NCBI GenBank assembly: GCA_015488755.1
Contig: WFNB01000005.1
Span: 35,504 to 99,503, forward strand
DNA from: Gammaproteobacteria bacterium
GTDB lineage: Bacteria; Pseudomonadota; Gammaproteobacteria; GRL18
Direction: 5' to 3'
DNA length: 64,000 nucleotides
The notes beneath the pieces are model-generated. The model had not been told where the DNA came from. It was given only the letters and a program-made list of their open reading frames with translations, and ran no database searches. Shown one piece after another: positions 62,704 through 64,000 of this stretch. A program made the position numbers and the translations under genes. Each line of letters starts with the position of its first letter. The first letter of the stretch is position 1.

Positions 62704-63486
62704 GTGATAAAAAATAATCGGATTGTTATCAGTCTTATTCTCTGTACTGTTGTCTTTGGTAGCAAATTGCTTTACGCACAAACACTGCCGCAAGTAGTAC
62801 AAAAGATAAAGCCTTCAATAATGGGGGTTGGTACACTACAAAGTACTCGCAGAGTGCGCTCTAAATTGTTGGGTACAGGCTTTGTTGTTGCTGATGGTTA
62901 TCATGTGATTACTAACTACCATGTGATCCCAAAGAACATGAATACAGAAAAAAAAGAACAACTGGTTATTTTTTTTCGTCAAAATAAACGGGTAAATTAT
63001 CGAAAAGTTAGGCTCTTGGATCAAGATAAAATGCATGATTTGGCCTTGCTCAGAATAACAGGGCAAAAATTTCCAGCATTAAAAATAGCATTGCAAGGCC
63101 AGCCACAGGAGGGCGAACGTATCGCTTTTACCGGATTTCCAATAGGTGCGGTCTTAGGCCTTTTTCCTGTTACCCATCAAGGAATTATTTCTTCAATATC
63201 ACCGGTTGTAATACCAGCACCCAGCTCATCGACATTAAGTGTGAAAATGATAAAGCGCTTAAAACACCCTTATATGGTTTATCAGTTAGATGCGACTGCT
63301 TATCCTGGTAATAGTGGTAGCCCATTATTTGATGCTACAAATGGTAAAGTGCTCGGGGTTATTAACAAGGTTTTTATTAAGGAAAGTAAAGAAAGCATAT
63401 TACAGAAACCCAGTGGTATTACCTATGCAATTCCAAGTGACTATATCCTTAAATTGCTGAAAAAAAATAAAATTGCTGACAAATAA
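62704..63486 (+). CDS. Trypsin-like serine protease (DegP-type catalytic domain only)
   Basis: GTG start at 62704. A signal peptide (ends near LLYAQ) is followed by a chymotrypsin-fold protease with the triad visible: TNYHVIP (His), HDLALLRI (Asp) and YPGNSGSPLFD (Ser). The 260-aa length leaves no room for a PDZ domain, unlike DegP/DegQ. The mature enzyme should work in the periplasm. It is monocistronic between kdsD and the tRNA genes. Substrate unknown. Confidence 0.88.
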   Translation: MIKNNRIVISLILCTVVFGSKLLYAQTLPQVVQKIKPSIMGVGTLQSTRRVRSKLLGTGFVVADGYHVITNYHVIPKNMNTEKKEQLVIFFRQNKRVNYRKVRLLDQDKMHDLALLRITGQKFPALKIALQGQPQEGERIAFTGFPIGAVLGLFPVTHQGIISSISPVVIPAPSSSTLSVKMIKRLKHPYMVYQLDATAYPGNSGSPLFDATNGKVLGVINKVFIKESKESILQKPSGITYAIPSDYILKLLKKNKIADK

Positions 63487-63640
63487 TGTCAGATGGTTTT
63501 TCTTAATGGCTACAGCAAAAAAATTGATGCGAATGGTTTTAAATAACATAAAAAGAACTTTAAAAGTCTTGGCAGTAATTTTTTGTTATTCAAGAGCATA
63601 TAAGCGCCATAAAAAAATTGAATTTATTTTAACTATTAAC

Positions 63641-63669
63641 TTGACAGAGTGAAGAAATTAACCAATAAT
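63641..63669 (+). promoter_or_regulatory. Sigma-70 promoter of the tRNA-Tyr transcript
   Basis: TTGACA (63641-63646), a 17-bp spacer, then AATAAT (63664-63669). Perfect -35 and optimal spacing. The expected start is near 63676, about 13 bp before the tRNA, in a GC-rich stretch (GCGACC) as typical for stringently controlled promoters. Confidence 0.8.
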
Positions 63670-63688
63670 AGCGACCTTTCTGAGGTAT

Positions 63689-63773
63689 GGAGGGGTTCCC
63701 GAGCGGCCAAAGGGGGCAGACTGTAAATCTGCTGGCTCTGCCTTCGGAGGTTCGAATCCTCCCCCCTCCACCA
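63689..63773 (+). tRNA. tRNA-Tyr (GTA)
   Basis: The acceptor pair GGAGGGG (63689-63695) / CCCCTCC (63763-63769), a long variable arm, the TTCGAAT T-loop and an encoded CCA end (63771-63773) are all visible. The anticodon is GTA at 63723-63725. At 85 nt with a variable arm it is a class II tRNA, as expected for tyrosine. Confidence 0.97.
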
Positions 63774-63852
63774 TGTTTCAATGATCATAATGCAGCAATT
63801 CAAACGGCATGGACGTTTGCTCTGTGGCAAGCTTTTTTTAATCGCTTCCCAT

Positions 63853-63874
63853 CGGCTGAGACAGCCGTTTTTTT
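63853..63874 (+). terminator. Intrinsic terminator between tRNA-Tyr and tRNA-Gly
   Basis: CGGCTG (63853-63858), loop AGA, CAGCCG (63862-63867), then seven T residues (63868-63874). It lies between two genes of a normally co-transcribed cluster. A TATTAT at 63880-63885 could be a -10 for tRNA-Gly, though its -35 is weak. Confidence 0.82.
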
Positions 63875-63894
63875 ATGTGTATTATTGTTACAGG

Positions 63895-63971
63895 GCGGGA
63901 ATAGCTCAATTGGCTAGAGCATCAGCCTTCCAAGCTGAGGGTTGCGGGTTCGAGTCCCGTTTCCCGCTCCA
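63895..63971 (+). tRNA. tRNA-Gly (TCC)
   Basis: Acceptor GCGGGAA (63895-63901) pairs with TTCCCGC (63961-63967); CCA is encoded at 63969-63971. The anticodon stem TCAGC/GCTGA encloses a loop with TCC at 63929-63931, and the T-loop TTCGAGT is normal. Total 77 nt. Confidence 0.97.
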
Positions 63972-63973
63972 AG

Positions 63974-64000
63974 GCCCACGTAGCTCAGTCGGTAGAGCAC
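63974..64000 (+). tRNA. tRNA, probably tRNA-Thr (partial, cut by right edge)
   Basis: GCCCACGTAGCTCAGTCGGT and the following AGAGCAC form the 5' acceptor strand and D arm of a tRNA; the anticodon is beyond the window. It starts two bases after tRNA-Gly. Thr is inferred only from the common Tyr-Gly-Thr-tuf order in gammaproteobacteria. Confidence 0.75.

Noticed and set aside
63636..63917. Open frames on both strands across the tRNA genes
   Set aside because: They overlap tRNA-Tyr and tRNA-Gly, which are certain, and have no family resemblance.

Overview
The window reads as chromosomal DNA of an AT-rich gammaproteobacterium (base composition judged by eye, not counted). The engB, cytochrome c5, cytochrome c4, resB, ccsA, dsbA order, a Kdo-lipopolysaccharide gene set (kdsC, kdsB, kdsD), sigma-32 and a tRNA-Tyr / tRNA-Gly / (Thr) cluster of the kind that usually precedes tuf all point that way. 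A small Gly/Asn/Trp-rich secreted protein resembles sulfur globule proteins, hinting at a sulfur-oxidising lifestyle, but the genus cannot be fixed from this sequence. No phage, CRISPR array, rRNA or intact insertion sequence was seen.

Layout. 1-16.2 kb is the edge of an exopolysaccharide locus: acyltransferase-3 (cut by the window edge), SGNH hydrolase, flippase, glycosyltransferase, transglutaminase-like protein, O-antigen ligase/polymerase, carbamoyltransferase, polysaccharide deacetylase, hexapeptide acyltransferase, FemAB/GNAT-like transferase, an acyl carrier protein, and a PLP decarboxylase plus AMP-forming ligase of the type found with exosortase-A loci; it ends with a GNAT protein and mobA. 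16.5-36.3 kb is a dense signalling island: two chemoreceptors, an HD-GYP response regulator, a CheY-like regulator, a giant HPt-REC-REC-PAS-PAS-kinase-REC hybrid, five further histidine kinases (most sharing one kinase-core type with different sensor ends), a FIST sensor protein and a PhnD-like binding protein coupled to a kinase. 36.3-41.7 kb holds a DUF4136-like lipoprotein, an aldehyde dehydrogenase, an Rpn-like nuclease, the globule-like protein, rpoH under an apparent CIRCE operator, and two small proteins. 41.7-46.6 kb holds a FixJ-type regulator with a kinase whose phospho-acceptor His is replaced, a second sensor kinase and a GST. 46.8-53 kb is engB plus c-type cytochromes and their maturation machinery. 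53.2-58.2 kb has a diguanylate cyclase followed by cobalamin salvage genes (cobU, cobT, cobC-like, cobS). 58.3-63.5 kb has a pRiA4b ORF-3-like protein, a YhcC-type radical SAM protein, Kdo genes and a trypsin-like protease, then the tRNA cluster at the right edge.

Working together. The surface-polysaccharide genes, Kdo genes, the c-di-GMP enzymes (HD-GYP hydrolase, GGDEF cyclase) and the multi-kinase island suggest a surface-attached or habitat-switching cell whose motility/biofilm decision collects many inputs. A sigma-28-like promoter before the first chemoreceptor, FNR-type boxes before a small protein and before the cytochrome c5 gene, and CIRCE before rpoH are the clearest regulatory signals. 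A dispersed nested palindromic repeat (two full copies and one solo end) lies in intergenic gaps.
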